From Dillenia suffruticosa (lineage: Eukaryota > Streptophyta > Magnoliopsida > Dilleniales > Dilleniaceae), in NCBI GenBank assembly GCA_033439265.1, contig JAVTVX010000019.1, positions 2,115,501-2,179,500 of the forward strand: a DNA stretch of 64,000 nucleotides, written 5' to 3'. The notes beneath the pieces were generated by a model, which was not told where the DNA came from, ran no database searches, and worked only from the letters and a program-made list of their open reading frames with translations. Shown one piece after another: positions 33,347-46,200 of this stretch. Within the stretch, counting starts at the first letter, position 1, and each line of letters opens with the position of its first letter. Both the position numbers and the translations under genes were made by a program.

Positions 33347-34587
33347 AGCACATGCTTATATAGGCAAATAAGTGCTGCAGATGCACATCTATGTCCCCTT
33401 TGTATTGTTCGAATCTATTATTTTTCGCATATTGAATAAAGAGAATTTTTTCTGAACAAAATCTTCACCGTCCTCTCTACTTGAGTGGTGTTCAAAATTG
33501 TCATCAACATCAAATACCAAATTATCCCGATCACGCCTGGCTCTTGGATCAAGAATGTGACAACCACTGTGTTACCCTAAGATACGGGTAAATGTAACCC
33601 GTATACTAAGATACTATAAGACATTTATTGATATCCATCAATTTTTTAAAATAATTTAACAAATTTAAATAAGCCGATATGTTTCCATTACACAACCAAA
33701 GAAGTATTCTGATCCCAACCTGTTCAAAGCATGTATGCATAAGACTATCCCGATCACTCAAATCCAAATACAAGCACAATGTCATTCCGACCATTCCAAT
33801 TAATTCCATAGAATATAAAACAGGTCTCTACTCAAGAAATTCAAACCAACTTAATCAAAAACAATTCCCAAATAAATTTTCAGTTAATCAAATAGGTTCT
33901 CAATACACGTATTCAAAACCAAACAAAATTTAAAATCCAAAATCAACAAATTAGTATTCAAGATAATTCTTCAAAAATAGTTACAATCAATGCCTCCATA
34001 AGAGTCCACTAGTACCTCAAAATATATTCAAAAGAAGCCGATAACCGAAAAGATTCTTAAAATATTTTCAGTTCGGCTTAAGATAGGGGCTAATTTCCAA
34101 ACTAAGCGTTATCTGAAAAAAAATAAAATTAGAAAAATGAATATAAACAATACTCAGTGAGTGGAATAACATGTTATACAATGAATAGGCGGTGCGTATG
34201 GATATATCAAATATTATTTCAAAAAAAAGTATTTTCATCATATTCAACTTCATAAATATTCTGCATAAATATCAAGATTGTTCGCCCATATCTAGATAGT
34301 ACAATAAAACAAATTTTATGCATTCAAGTCATATCATAATTTTCAAAATAAAGAATGAAAATTGTCAAAAATATTTTGTTCGATAATGATTTACCACGAT
34401 CAATGGAAAATTCGTCAAGAGATTTTAATACATTTCATGTTTATCAAATACCCATATCATTGGCGTTGGATCGGGACCTTGTTGGCGATGCAGCCAAGTT
34501 ATACCAATGGGATAAAAAGATGTCTCCCAGACTCGACTACTTCCCGGTCTAATAAAACTCTTACCATATTGCCCTGTCGGGCTACAC
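33347..34587. other. Diverged 3' flank of the last array unit
   Basis: After about 33530 the sequence is an older relative of the unit flank at 9850-10540 (for example cattaccccaaaatacgg there against gttaccctaagatacggg here), with many substitutions. From about 34330 it stops matching the unit. It ends with the target TACAC (34583-34587) of the next solo LTR. Confidence 0.6.
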
Positions 34588-37113
34588 TGTAAGACCAAAA
34601 AAAAAATCAGGATTAGGGCTAAAAAGCCCTAATATCTCTTTTTCCCCCTCTCTCTCTCTCTCTCTCCCTCTCTCTCTCTTTCTCTCTTTCTCTTCTCCTC
34701 CGCCGCAGCCTTCTCCTCCGCTGCAGCCTCTCCCTTCCGCCGCCCACCCCTGCCACGCCCTCCCGTGAGCAGCTCCTTCCTCCCGCGATCACCGCCGCTG
34801 CAGCTCCCCCTTCCTCGTGCGAGCAGTGCTGAATCTTCTGCACGAGCTCCAGCGCGACCCCAGCGCGCCACAGTGCGCGATCTCCAGCCAACCCTACGCG
34901 TGACCCCGCGCGAGCCGGCTCGAGCCTGCACGAGCCAGCGCGAGAGCACGCGACCCCAGCGTGAGCTAGCGTGCGACCCCAGCACGAGCGCGAGCGGGCT
35001 CCAGCGCGCTATCCAACTCGCGAGCGTGAGCCCTAGCTCGTGAGCGGGCCAGCCCACCAGCGGCCCAAGGCCCAGTCCAGCCCTCGGCCCACTACAACCC
35101 GCGGCCTATTGCGGTCCGTGCACCCACTGCTGACCCACGAGCCCACTGCTGCCCGCGAAGCCTGCTGCTGCCAGCAAGCAGGGCTAAGAGCCCGCGAGCC
35201 CACCAGTGGGCCAGCCCACTAGCCCGCCAGCCCACTGGCCCGCGAGCCTGAGAGCCCGCAACCGGCTTTCCCCTTCGAGAGCTCACCTGTATCTTCACTG
35301 CAGGTAACGACTATGATTTGGTTGAAGTTTTAGGGTTTGGTATTAGAAAATTAGTTATTTCTAATATATTTGAAATTTGGAAATATTACAGGTTTTAGAT
35401 CAATCCGACGGGCGAACGACAGCTAGGTCTGAAACCCGAGAAACCCTAGGTGAGAGAAACACAATCACTTCACAGTTTGAATAAAATTTGTTAAAAATCC
35501 TTTATTAAGATTTTATTTGATATAAAGTTTGACGATTTGATTAGATTTGTTTTTGGAGACTCGTTGAAAAATAGGAAGTGACCACCCTCCCTAAATATGT
35601 GAGTGGAACTCTAATCTCTTGCATTAAATAGTAAAACGTATTTTCTGTCATGTTTTCGATAAAACATGCTTTCGATATACATTGATCTGACGTATGATAT
35701 TGAATTTCAAATCCGTTTTGTGATTATTTGAGTATCTTGAATTATATTTACGATAATTATGTATCCATGGTTTGAAATGAAACAATAATTGTGTCATTAC
35801 TTGAAAATTTAAAATTTCCTTTTCTACCGTTGCATTGATATGCTGTTTGAAATTATTCGATAAAATGTATTGGCACGCAGATTTGAAATATTTTGATGAA
35901 CTATGTGGGTTGGATGTCCACTAGTTATGCGATGATATGATGTTATTTGTGGGACGTTGTGCCCTCATGATACTATGATGATTCCATAGCTACGAAGGAC
36001 ATTTATAGAGGCACAAGTTGCCGGATACGCTTCTGCAGTAGGTATCCACAAACGTCATTTATTCTAAAAGTTATAGAAACGGCCGGTTGAACCCACGTAG
36101 GGGAAAGACGTGTGTGACACCACCGTCTAGCACCGGGCGGGGTCCTATACACGTTATGAGTTAGCCCCAACGAACTCATGGCCAACGTCGGGGTAGAGAG
36201 CGTTTTAAAGTCTATGCATAATGAAACCCCCGATGCGCCTGTTCTTGGTCACGGTTGACTTTTGCGAGGATCATTTTTGACTTGCTTTGATATTACTTGA
36301 TTTTAAGTGGATGCATACATATTTATTATCGTGTGATTGATTAAATGATTTCAAATTGCTAAACATATCATATTTTGTTGCGAAATGTTAATTTTTGTTT
36401 CAAATGATATTATTTGACACTTCAATTGTTCACTTATGCTATTTACACTTGATATTATCCCCCTCACTCATTGAATATCTTCCCATGATACTCACCCCTC
36501 CATTTTCTCTCCCCAGACAGGATTTTTGTTGTGCTGGAGCGACGTTTCAGATCTTAGAGATTTTGGTGGATCTGGATGATATACGACAATGAGATTTAAG
36601 TTAAATTTGAAATATGAATTTCGTACTTCATTTCAACCCTGCAAGATCTTGACATCTAGGTCCGTAGGTGGTCGTGTATAGTATGGGATGACTGTATAAC
36701 TTATGAGCAGTTGTGTGCATAACTTTCATTTTGATTCATTTTACTCGCATTGAGATATCTGTAAGCGTTTTAAACTTTCTATTTGGGAAATATGTTATAT
36801 ATTGTATAAACTTAGATCCGCTCAGTGTAGCGGCTGCTCATGCTCTAGTTGGGCATGAAAGTAGAGGTCTGTGATTAGGACTGCTAGAAACTTGTAGCCT
36901 TGCGTTGTTCTGGACGCTGGCGATGGTGTTTGTTGATTTTGGAGAGGTCGAGATGGCCATTTGTTTAAATTACAGATCGATTTTGAATATACAGATTTAA
37001 TGTACACGGGAAATCTCCGTTTTATGGGGAGATTCTGTCCGATTTTCTATAAAAGTATAGCCGATATTCAGGGTAACGGGCGGCTTTTCACGATTCCGAT
37101 TTGGGGCGTGACA
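34588..37113 (+). mobile_element. Solo LTR C (2526 bp)
   Basis: TGTAAGACC...GGGGCGTGACA with the 5-bp duplication TACAC on both sides (34583-34587 and 37114-37118). The head hairpin is ATTAGGGCT-aaaa-AGCCCTAAT (34612-34633), followed by a CT tract. Splice-like signals are at 35304 (CAG|GTAACG), an acceptor ending at 35391, and AG|GTGAGA after 35449. A GGATAC/GTATCC stem lies at 36023-36047. No internal retrotransposon region is present. Confidence 0.9.
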
Positions 37114-37331
37114 TACACTGCGGTAGAGAATGACTATAACCGCTAATAGGGGGTTTAGACTCACATCACAATCTAAAAAATACACAATTTCTTATCTAAC
37201 CAAGCAACAAATGTGCCAAATTTAATATAAATATTTTTCAAATCAAATTATGCTCAATACATGATATAAAACATGACATATTATTCATTTATAATAATTT
37301 GAATATATAATTATATCAAATTTATATACAG

Positions 37332-40300
37332 AGACATTTCAAATCAAGTTGTAGCTGCCTTTGGTAGTCAGGCATTATTGCTGATTATCCAAAAGGCTTG
37401 TCTTGCAAAGTTCACAACCGATTCTAGTGACAACGTTCTGAATGAAGTAAAGGCTTTCTCGGCAGAACATGGCAATTCTCCCAAAAAATCATCTCAAATG
37501 ATCCAATTACTACTTTGATTAAACATACTCATCATCATTATGGTCTCTTATAATTAAGAATTAATCTCTTTCTCATCAAATTTTCTTGGTACTACAGCAG
37601 AACTTTTTCAAGCATTTTCTCAGTCTTGGATTTTCCATCCACATGAAGGTTAGTTGTTTGTCCCTTATAAGACTATTTCTGCAATCATACGTCCTAAAAC
37701 AAATATTTTATTGTTTAAACATGAAAAATCAAAGTTTTCACAGCATATTTAATTTCGAATCCAAAAATGTGCAACTTAAGGATAACGATATTTGCAAGCC
37801 CGAGATTATAGAGGTAACATGACACTCTCCAATTTGCCATTCCAGAGAAACTTATTTAATTTCACTCAGTGAACCATTAATCTGTAAAACCGACAAAGTC
37901 AAAAGAAAAAAAAAATGAGAAAAAAAAAGGGAAAGTCACTTTCCCAATTTACCTTCTCTTCCCCTCATTCTCTCCCGTGTTCTCTGTCTCTCACCCTCTC
38001 TCACTCTCTCAATTTCTCCACCTCTCCCTCCATTTACATACTCACAAGCTCTCTCTCTCTCTCTCTCTCACACCGATTCTTTCTCTCTCTCTCCGCGCTG
38101 CACAACCGCAGCGAGCGGCTTCCCTCCCGCGCTGCTACAGCCCGCGAGCAGCTCCATCTCGCGAGCGCTCCAATGCGCACCAGCAGCAACCCCTCTCCCT
38201 CGTGCGCGAACAGCTCACTGCTTCTCTCCCTCGCCTGTTCGCGTGCTACCCTCTGCTGAGACACTTGCTGCAACCCCAGAAGAGACCCCAACTCGGCAGT
38301 CATCGGTAAGCCCTCGAGAACTCTAGCCGAGATTTCAATTCATCCCCTGTATATGTGGTATGAATTTCCGATTGATATATTTTAGGGTTTCAATTTCCTT
38401 TGGTGATTGAACCTAAATACTAAATTTTACTTTAAATCGGAAGCATTGCAGGGTTCGAATTAAATCGAACAGTGCACGAAAGTTTGGTAGGCAAATGCGA
38501 AAACCCTAGGTCTGAATTTGCACTCCTTTCTCTGCGCAGATAAGAGCTAATTTCTGAAAATAACTCTAGAATTGTGAAATGATTGCAATATGGTAGAATT
38601 GGAATGTATGTCTATGAATTAGAAAAATTAGAAGAAACTAAGACTATGTTAATTTAAGAAAATCTAGGAGAGTTGTGAATATGAATTTTGTAAAGATGTA
38701 AATGGCGATAAATTTGTAAAATGAGGATAGGAACAAGAAAATGTTAGAAATAAGGGTTAAACAAAATTAGGAAAGTTTGTGAACCCTTGAGTTTGGAGGA
38801 GAAATGACTTGAGAATTGTTATGGTTGCTTCAGGACAATCCATTGGAGTTCGAAAGGAGATTTCTTGAGTATGGATAGGGTGTAGGGAGTGAATACCCTC
38901 TCTAGAGGTGAGTGGATGGTTCATTATGTTCACGAATGAGAAATCTGTTTTAAATTGCTTTATAAATGATTTTCGAAAGATTTTACGTGATTTATGCGAA
39001 TTGTTTTGTGACTGTGGGCTGTCTGAACTGAATTATAAAGTATAAATGCATCCGTTGTGTTTAAAAATGATTCCGTGCCATATGTTATTTGATATTGCTT
39101 TATGAATTGATTTGGCATGAGATTGTTGATTATTTGATGGAAAATTATGGCACATTGCTTGTGAACTGGATTGATTTAGAAATGAAAGGTGCCGCAGATG
39201 ACTATAGTCATATTCCCACCACGGAGCGACCCGACGGGATGGCGTGGTTTGGGGTTTGGATGTGCAGGGGAGTTAGACGTCCCTCCCTCTGCCGAAGTCG
39301 TACTATATCTAGTGCACCCCGGTGAGGTACGAACCAACGCCAAGGTAGGGGGTTTGTTTTGAGACATTGGATAGAAAAACCCTTGGTGGGATTTCGTCTG
39401 GGTTTGGCCACCCTAAAACGGAAGTATTTTTCGATAGAACCCCAAAATTTTCTGAAATGATAATTGACATGGATACATATTTTGTAAATTGTGATTTATT
39501 GAAATGTTTTATGCATATGAACTGTTATTTATGAGATATGCTTTGATTGTCCCACATTTACTCCTTATTTATGAACACAATCACACCATTGCACTCCACT
39601 CACTGAGTATACCCCTATACTTACCCCTCTTCCTCTTTTTCAGAGGAGGTTTAGTTGGGAGACTACTCGACGGAGTTTGTGCAATATTTTTGCGGATTGT
39701 ATAGGTATTTGGCATATGCAGGGTTACTTTTGGAGATTTATAGATCTCAAACAATGGAAAGGGAAGACCGTACATCCCCTGTCGTGTGGATTTCATTGAT
39801 ACTGGCCGAGTTGTTGGCAAGTATTGATAAAATCCGCTATTTTTTTTTATTTGTTCTTTATTATCTTAATTACTCAATTATTTTTGTAAAACCGTTTATA
39901 TCTGTATTGGGACATTTGGACTGTAAATCTTAATTTCGATACTTTTCTCTAATTTTGTGAAATTCTGTACAACTCATACCATTAGGACTCTACAGATACT
40001 GGCTTGTCTTACTCAGGTAAGTGTTGGTAAAGTCCGACGGCTATGTTTTGGGACTTCTTGTTTATCATACGCTTTATTGAGGTGAGAATTCTGAATGGTT
40101 AGGATGGTCACATCGCAGCGTGCTTGTACAGGATCCCACTCCCCGATGTGTGCCAATGTGTGTGTTTGAATGTTCATGAATGAGTCGGATGGGCTCCTTG
40201 CATGTGTATTGTTATGTGATTTCACGTTTTGAAGAGTCTTATACTTTCGATGATTTATTGTAAATTTGATAGCCTTGCGGAGTCCCGGTATACGGGGAGA

Positions 40301-40811
40301 TTCTGCCCGTGTATCGAGAAGACGCGACGGTTGTCGCGTGGTCGATCCGAGGATCGGGGCATGACATAATCTATGTTTAATATTGAAATCTATGATGCAG
40401 GTCAGTGTACAATTATTCGAACCCGAAGTGAAGAAGAAAGTTTGCCACCAGGTATCGCTGTATTCTGCTCTAGAGTCTTTAAATGCCTCTTCGAGTCTAG
40501 TCTTCCGATTTTAAGAATCCTAAGCTGTAGAAGCTGAACTCTGCCCATCTAGCACATTAACCATGTTGCCTACATGTGTTCCTAGTGAATTTTATCAGTC
40601 CTCTTGCATTACAGAGATTGTTCAAATCACCAAACTCGATATATAGCAAGGGCAAGACACAACTACTAAACAAGCTGCGGACACAGTCACAGGTAAACGC
40701 AGCTAAAAATTCAGATTAGTTTTGTCCTATATTCTTCAAGGTTTGTGATTAGTTTTGTTTGTATGTGTGCAGGAGAGGGACTTTGGTGAAGGCTACGCCG
40801 CTGATGATTGA
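37332..40811 (+). CDS. Unidentified plant gene, 3'-terminal exons, with a solo LTR in an intron
   Basis: I do not recognise the product. Four terminal exons are well supported: 37744-37813 (reading FESKNVQLKDNDICKPEIIE), 40401-40451 (VSVQLFEPEVKKKVCHQ), 40615-40692 (26 codons, with LLNKLRTQSQ) and 40773-40811 (ERDFGEGYAADD then stop). They have consensus GT/AG ends and all their junctions are phase 0. Probable earlier exons are 37332-37446 (helix-like, AAFGSQALLLIIQKACL) and 37598-37648, but their phase does not join cleanly to 37744, so the 5' part may be misread or decayed. The 5' end of the gene is not visible; solo LTR C lies directly upstream. Solo LTR F fills the intron between 37813 and 40401. 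Confidence 0.45.
37883..40366 (+). mobile_element. Solo LTR F (2484 bp)
   Basis: TGTAAAACCGACAAAG...GGGGCATGACA, with TAATC on both sides (37878-37882 and 40367-40371). It is the closest relative of the LTRs of the full element: it shares the cggagcgacccgacggg block near 39221 and the head stem GGGAAAGT-c-ACTTTCCC (37929-37945), but is clearly older. It has splice-like signals: GTAAGC at 38306, acceptor ending at 38451, and AAACCCTAG ending at 38509. Confidence 0.88.
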
Positions 40812-41236
40812 GAAGCAATTTTTTTGAAGCTCTCTCTCTATCCATTTTTTTTTTATTAAGTCTTACTATCGTTATTTTTGCAATAACTCATTTCTTTTGA
40901 GTAATTTCAGGCCATTTTTATTTCCAAAAATATAAGACCATTTTTTATGCAATCTTTACCTTTTTCATAATTCAATTTATTTTTTCAAATTATACATAAA
41001 TAAGAGTACGAAGGAAACGACAAGAGTAGCCACAGCAACAGCTGCCTTTACTCATTGAGGAACCAATACCCAGAAGGATTAGCTTCAAATGCTAATAGCA
41101 AGGGACATTAATTTATCCAAAATTATACCTACAACAAAAGATATGATCAATTTATTAATAGCTAGCCAGTTAGGGACCCTAGAAGTAGCACTCATTTTGG
41201 GATAAGACAATTTGCAAATCTTCCATGACCATCATT
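40812..41236. other. Intergenic region between convergent genes
   Basis: AT-rich DNA between the stop of the + strand unidentified gene (40811) and the end of the - strand xylosidase pseudogene (41237). It presumably holds both 3' untranslated regions. No further gene is seen. Confidence 0.5.
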
Positions 41237-42911
41237 TTATCGAACCCTTATATTAAAATGATGCTTGACTTGATGCTCACTTGAAGACCCTACAAGAAGT
41301 GTATGGTGTCCAGTGACCAACTTCCTAATCCCTTCAGCATCCACAACACTGAGCTCTTTACACACATCCAACTTCACCTTCACACTCTCTATCTTCCCTT
41401 TTTTCACTTCCACTCTCTCAAACCCTACAAGTTGCACATTTGGAACTCCGCTCACTCCACTTTTTCTCGATGGCTTCCAAAGCACTAGCACCACATGTGC
41501 ACCATCTCTCGGACCATAGTTCTTCACCCCAACCTCAACTTCGAATTTCAAGTTTGTGCAATTAATACTTGAAATGTTGATTGCTTGGCCATCAAGGTTT
41601 AGCATCGGCCGTGTAGTTGAGTCATGTAAGAGGGAGGTTTAGATTGTTTGGATGAGTACTGTAGACGGTGCTAATATAATGAATTTGGAAAATTTTGAGT
41701 AGCTTAGGCCATGACCGAATTTGTAGATTGATCTTCCAGAGTAAAATTTGTAGGTTCTTCCGGGAAAGTTTCTTGTCGAATCAGCTCTCATGTTCAAGTC
41801 CGTCATTGGCACTTGATCTACATACTCTTGGGGATACCATGTAAATGGTGACCTTCCACCTACAAACAAAATTAAAAAAAATAAAAAATAAATTCTTAGT
41901 ACACTATAAACTTTAATCTTTGCTATAAAATGTGTGTGTGAGAGAGAGAGTACTTGGATTGTAATCTCCAAATATGACTTGAGCTATAGCATCTCCACCA
42001 TCTTGACCTGGATATCCGACCCACAAAATCCCTCCAATTTTGCTCTCGCTTCTAGCAAATGAAACATCAACCGGACTGGCTGACATAACCACGAGTATTA
42101 CTATTCCACTAGCTGCACTAGCCACTTCCATCACAAGCTTCTCTTGAAACCCTGGCAATGTTAAACTCACTCTATCTAACCCTTCTGCTTCAACAGACTG
42201 ATCAAGCCCAACGACAACTACCACTGCATCCGCTACCCCTGCAGCCTTGGCTGCTGCTCCAATGAGGCTCTCATTTGTGCACCCCACATCGCCGCACCCT
42301 GGTTCATAAGTCAGATTTGGAACATATTTTTGTAGCCCTTGTAAAGGGCTAGTATACTTGCAAGGTACGCTTGCATAATTACTTATCATAACCTTTGTGG
42401 CATTTGCATTAGGCCCTATGATAGCTAAACTCTTGGTGGCATTTTTGGTTCAGAGGAAGAACACCATTGTTGTCAAGCAAAACTACTCCTTGCTTGGCTG
42501 CTTCAAGTGCCAAGGTCTGATGGGAATCAGTACATACATCCGATAGACCAAGATTTCCGTAAGGCAGTAATTTAGGGTCTCCATCAAAGAAGCCGAGTCT
42601 CATTAGGACTATGAAGTTGTATGTCAAGGCTTGGTCTACCACAGCTTCTTCTACTTTGTTCTGTTTAACAGCATTTTCAGTATACATACCCAAACAATCC
42701 CCACAGTTCATATTTACTCCTACATTATATCATTAGGCAATTTTTGACAAACACAACATATAACTTTGCATTCTCTAGCATATATATTGATGGTAGTTGT
42801 GATAAAATACTTGCTTTTAAAACAAGTGCTATAGCATTTTCAGGTGTTACAGTGTAATGAATTGACTCGTAAATAACTTGAATTGAATCACAATCTGTAA
42901 CTATGTACCTG

Positions 42912-43277
42912 CCAATGCAAAAGAAATTGTGTAATCAGTTGGAGAGGAATCAATTAGATCAAAGCACCGTCCCTTTTTCCTTAACAATTTTAAGTTCGAG
43001 TCTCTATGAATATATATATATATGAGCGTGGGCTGAACGGGCCAGGTCATTTCGCTTTCCTTTAAAACCCGGCCTGGTCCAGAAACATGCCATTAAAGCC
43101 CTAGCTAGCTGATGGGGCTAGTGTTCCACAAGACTGGCATAATTCCTAGGCCCAAATTTCGGTCGGGCCATGATCTTATAATTGACTTTGGTGCTCCTGT
43201 GGCATATATTCTAGCACTTCTAAAATATAATTATTTTTTAGGGTCATCTTTCTTCATATTTATTCTATTTTAAAATT
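42912..43277. other. Intron 2 remnant of the xylosidase pseudogene before the LTR
   Basis: Non-coding DNA between the exon 3 acceptor (ttgcattggcag on the - strand) and solo LTR D. It contains a short (AT)n run near 43012-43023. Together with LTR D (43278-48428) and 12 bp next to exon 2 it makes up intron 2, about 5.5 kb in all. Confidence 0.6.
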
Positions 43278-46200
43278 TGTAATATCCCCTATTGGGCTGG
43301 CTTCAATTGGTCCCCGATCAAGTCCCCGATCAGCTCCTCCGCCGCTGCCTCTCCCTTCCGCCACCGCACCCAACCGCAGCGCGACCTCCCTGCCGCGGAC
43401 GCTGCCCTCCCGCAAGCACGCCACTGCGCAGATCCTTCCTCCCGCGAGTACTACCGCCTCGAGCCATCGCGAGCCAGCGCGTGAACCAACGCGCGACCCA
43501 ACGCGACCCAGCGTGCGAGCCAGCGCGCGACCTAGCATGCGAGCCAGCGCGCGACACCTGCGCGAGCCAGTGCGACACCTGCGCGAGCGCCAGCGCGCTC
43601 CAGCGCGACCCTCTGTGCGAGCGTGAGCCCTAGCCCGTAAATGGGCCAGCCCACCAAATGCGAGCCCACCAACGGCCCAAAGCCCAGTCCAGCCTCGGCC
43701 CACTGCAACCCGCGGCCTATTGCGGCCCGTGCACCCATTGTTGACCCCACGAGCCCACTGCGGCCCGCGAAGCCTGCTGCGGTCAGCAAGCTGGGCTGAG
43801 AGCCCTCGAGCCCACTAGTGGGCCAGCCCGCTAGCCCGCTAGCCTACCAGCCTGCCAGCCCACCGGCCGAGAGCCCATGACGGCCCGCGAGCCCGCGACC
43901 AGCTGTTCCCTTCGAGAGGTCACCTGCATCTTCTGTACTGCAGGTAACGACTATAATTTGGTTGAAGTTCTAGGGTTTGGTATTAGAAAATTAGTTGTTT
44001 CTAATATATTTGAAATTTGGAAATATTATAGGTTTTAGACCAACACGACGGGCGAACGACAGCTAGGTCTGAAATCCGAGGAACCCTAGGTGAGAAAAAT
44101 GCACCCACTTCGAAATTTGAATAAATTTTGTTGATAAAATCCCTTATTAGGGTTTTATTTGATATAAAATTTGATAATTTGATTAATTTTGTCTTTTGAA
44201 GACTCGTTGAAAAATAGGGAGTAACCACCCTCCCTAAATATGTGAGTGGGACTCTAATCTCTTGCATAAAATAGTAAAACGTATTTTCTGTCGTATTTTC
44301 GATAAAACATGTTTTGATATGCATTCGTTTGATGTATGATATTAAATTTAAAAATCTGTTTTGTGATTATTGGAGTGTCTTGAATTATATTTACAATGAC
44401 TATGTATCCATGGTTTGAAATGAAACAATAATTGTGCCATTACTTGAAAATGTATAAATTTCATTTTATACCGTTGCATTGATATGCTTTTTGAAATGAA
44501 TTGATGAGACGTATTGGCACTCAAATTTAAAATGTTTTTGATGAACTATGTGGGTTGGATGCCCACTAGTTATGAGATGATGTGATATTACTTGTGGGAC
44601 GTTATACCCTTTGTGATACTATGATGATTCCGTAGTTACGAAAGGCGTTTGTAGAGACACGGGTTGCCCGGATATGTTTCTGCAGGAGGTATCCGCAAAC
44701 GTCATTTATTCTAAAGGCTATAGGCGCGGCCGGTTGAATCCACGTAGGGGGAGAACGTGTGTGACGCCACCGTCTAGCACCGGGCGGGGTCCTATACACG
44801 ATATTGAGTTAACCCCAGCGAACTCATGGCCAACGTCGGGGTAGAGGCGTTTTAAAGTCTATGCATAATAAAACCCCCGATGCGTCTATCCTTGGTCACG
44901 GTTGACCTTTACCAGGATCATTTTTTGCTCGCTCTGATATTATTTGATTTTAAATGGATACATACATGCTCGTTATCGTATGATTGATTAAATAATTTCA
45001 AATTGCTAAACACATCATGTTTTGCTACGAAATATAATTTTTTGTTTCAAATAATATTATTTGATATTCCAATGGTTCACACACACTATTTATGCTTGAT
45101 ATTATCCCCCTCACTCACTGTGTAACACCATAAATATATATATATAAAAAAAAAAAAAAAAAAAAATTCGGGATTGGGGCTAAAAAAGCCCCAATCTCTC
45201 TTTTCCCTCTCTCCCAATCTCTCTTTTCCCTCTCTCTCTCTCTCTCTCTCTTTCTCTCCCTCTTTCCCTCTTTCTCCTCTTCTCCTCCGCTGCGGCCCCT
45301 CCCTTCCGCCACCGCACCACGCCACTGCGCAGATCGGCCCTCCCGCGAGCGCTGCCGCCTTGAGCTATCACGAGCCAGCGTGAGGCCCAGCGCGCAAGCC
45401 AGCGCGCGACTCAGCACGAGCCAGTGCCCGGCCCAGCACGCCACAGCTCGCGATCTCCCGCGAGCCAGCGCGCCACAGCTCGCGACCCAGCACGAGCCAG
45501 CGCGCGACCCAGCTCGCGACCCAGCTCGCGCCCAGCGCAAGCCAGCACGCGAGCCAGCGCGCGAGCCAGCTCGCGACCCAGCGCGAGCCCTAGTCCGTGA
45601 GCAGGCCAGCCTACCAGCGGCCCAAGGCCCAGTCCAGCCGCGGCCCACTGCAACCCGCGAAGCCCGCTGCGGCCAGCAAGCCGGGCTGAGAGCCCGTGAG
45701 CCACCAGCGGGCCAGCCCGCTAGCCCGTCGACCCGTAGGCCCACCAGGCGGCCAGCCCATCAGCCCGCCAGCCTGCGGCCCACGAGCCCACGACCGGCTT
45801 TCCCCTTCGAGAGCTCACCTGCATCTTCTGTACTGCAGGTAACGACTATATTTGATTGAAGTTCTAGGGTTCGGTGTTAGAAATTTAGTTGTTTCTAATA
45901 TAATTGAAATTTGGTAATATTACAGGTTTTAGATCAGGTTGACGGGCGAACGAAAACTAAATCCGGAAATCTGAGAAAATCCTAGGTGAGAGATGCAACC
46001 TTTTCAACATTTGAATTAATTCTATCGAAATTAGATCGAATTTAGATCGAGAGTTACATAATATATTGAAATGCGTGACATTCGAGGAAAAATAGACAAA
46101 AAAATGAGAAATATTAGAAACTTGACCATTGGTGAGTCAGATGATTCGAAATTGAGGAAACGAAAATCTATGACGAAGTTTTGTAAATTAGGTGGGAGAA

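Larger units (their letters stand above)
1..34330 (+). repeat. Five-unit tandem array of CRRSP genes (unit about 3.92 kb)
   Basis: The five secreted-protein genes start at 1967, 8926, 12850, 19723 and 32612. Raw spacings are 6959, 3924, 6873 and 12889 bp. Removing the solo LTRs (3027 and 2942 bp) and the full retrotransposon (8962 bp) with their target duplications leaves about 3.92 kb each time. The flanks repeat too: the stretch beginning tgaaactatataacc at base 1 recurs near 6956, 10883, 17753 and 30645. The last unit's 3' flank (33530-34330) is clearly more diverged. The window starts inside unit 1, so the array may extend to the left. Confidence 0.93.

Noticed and set aside
34588-37113. 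Possible DNA transposon because of strong inverted repeats at the LTR heads
   Set aside because: The inverted repeats are internal hairpins near one end only. The element ends are TG...CA with 5-bp duplications, and the full element encodes gag-pol.
42965-43030. tRNA-like B-box (aagttcgagtctc) suggesting a SINE near 42995
   Set aside because: No matching A-box at the right distance, no poly(A) end and no target duplication.
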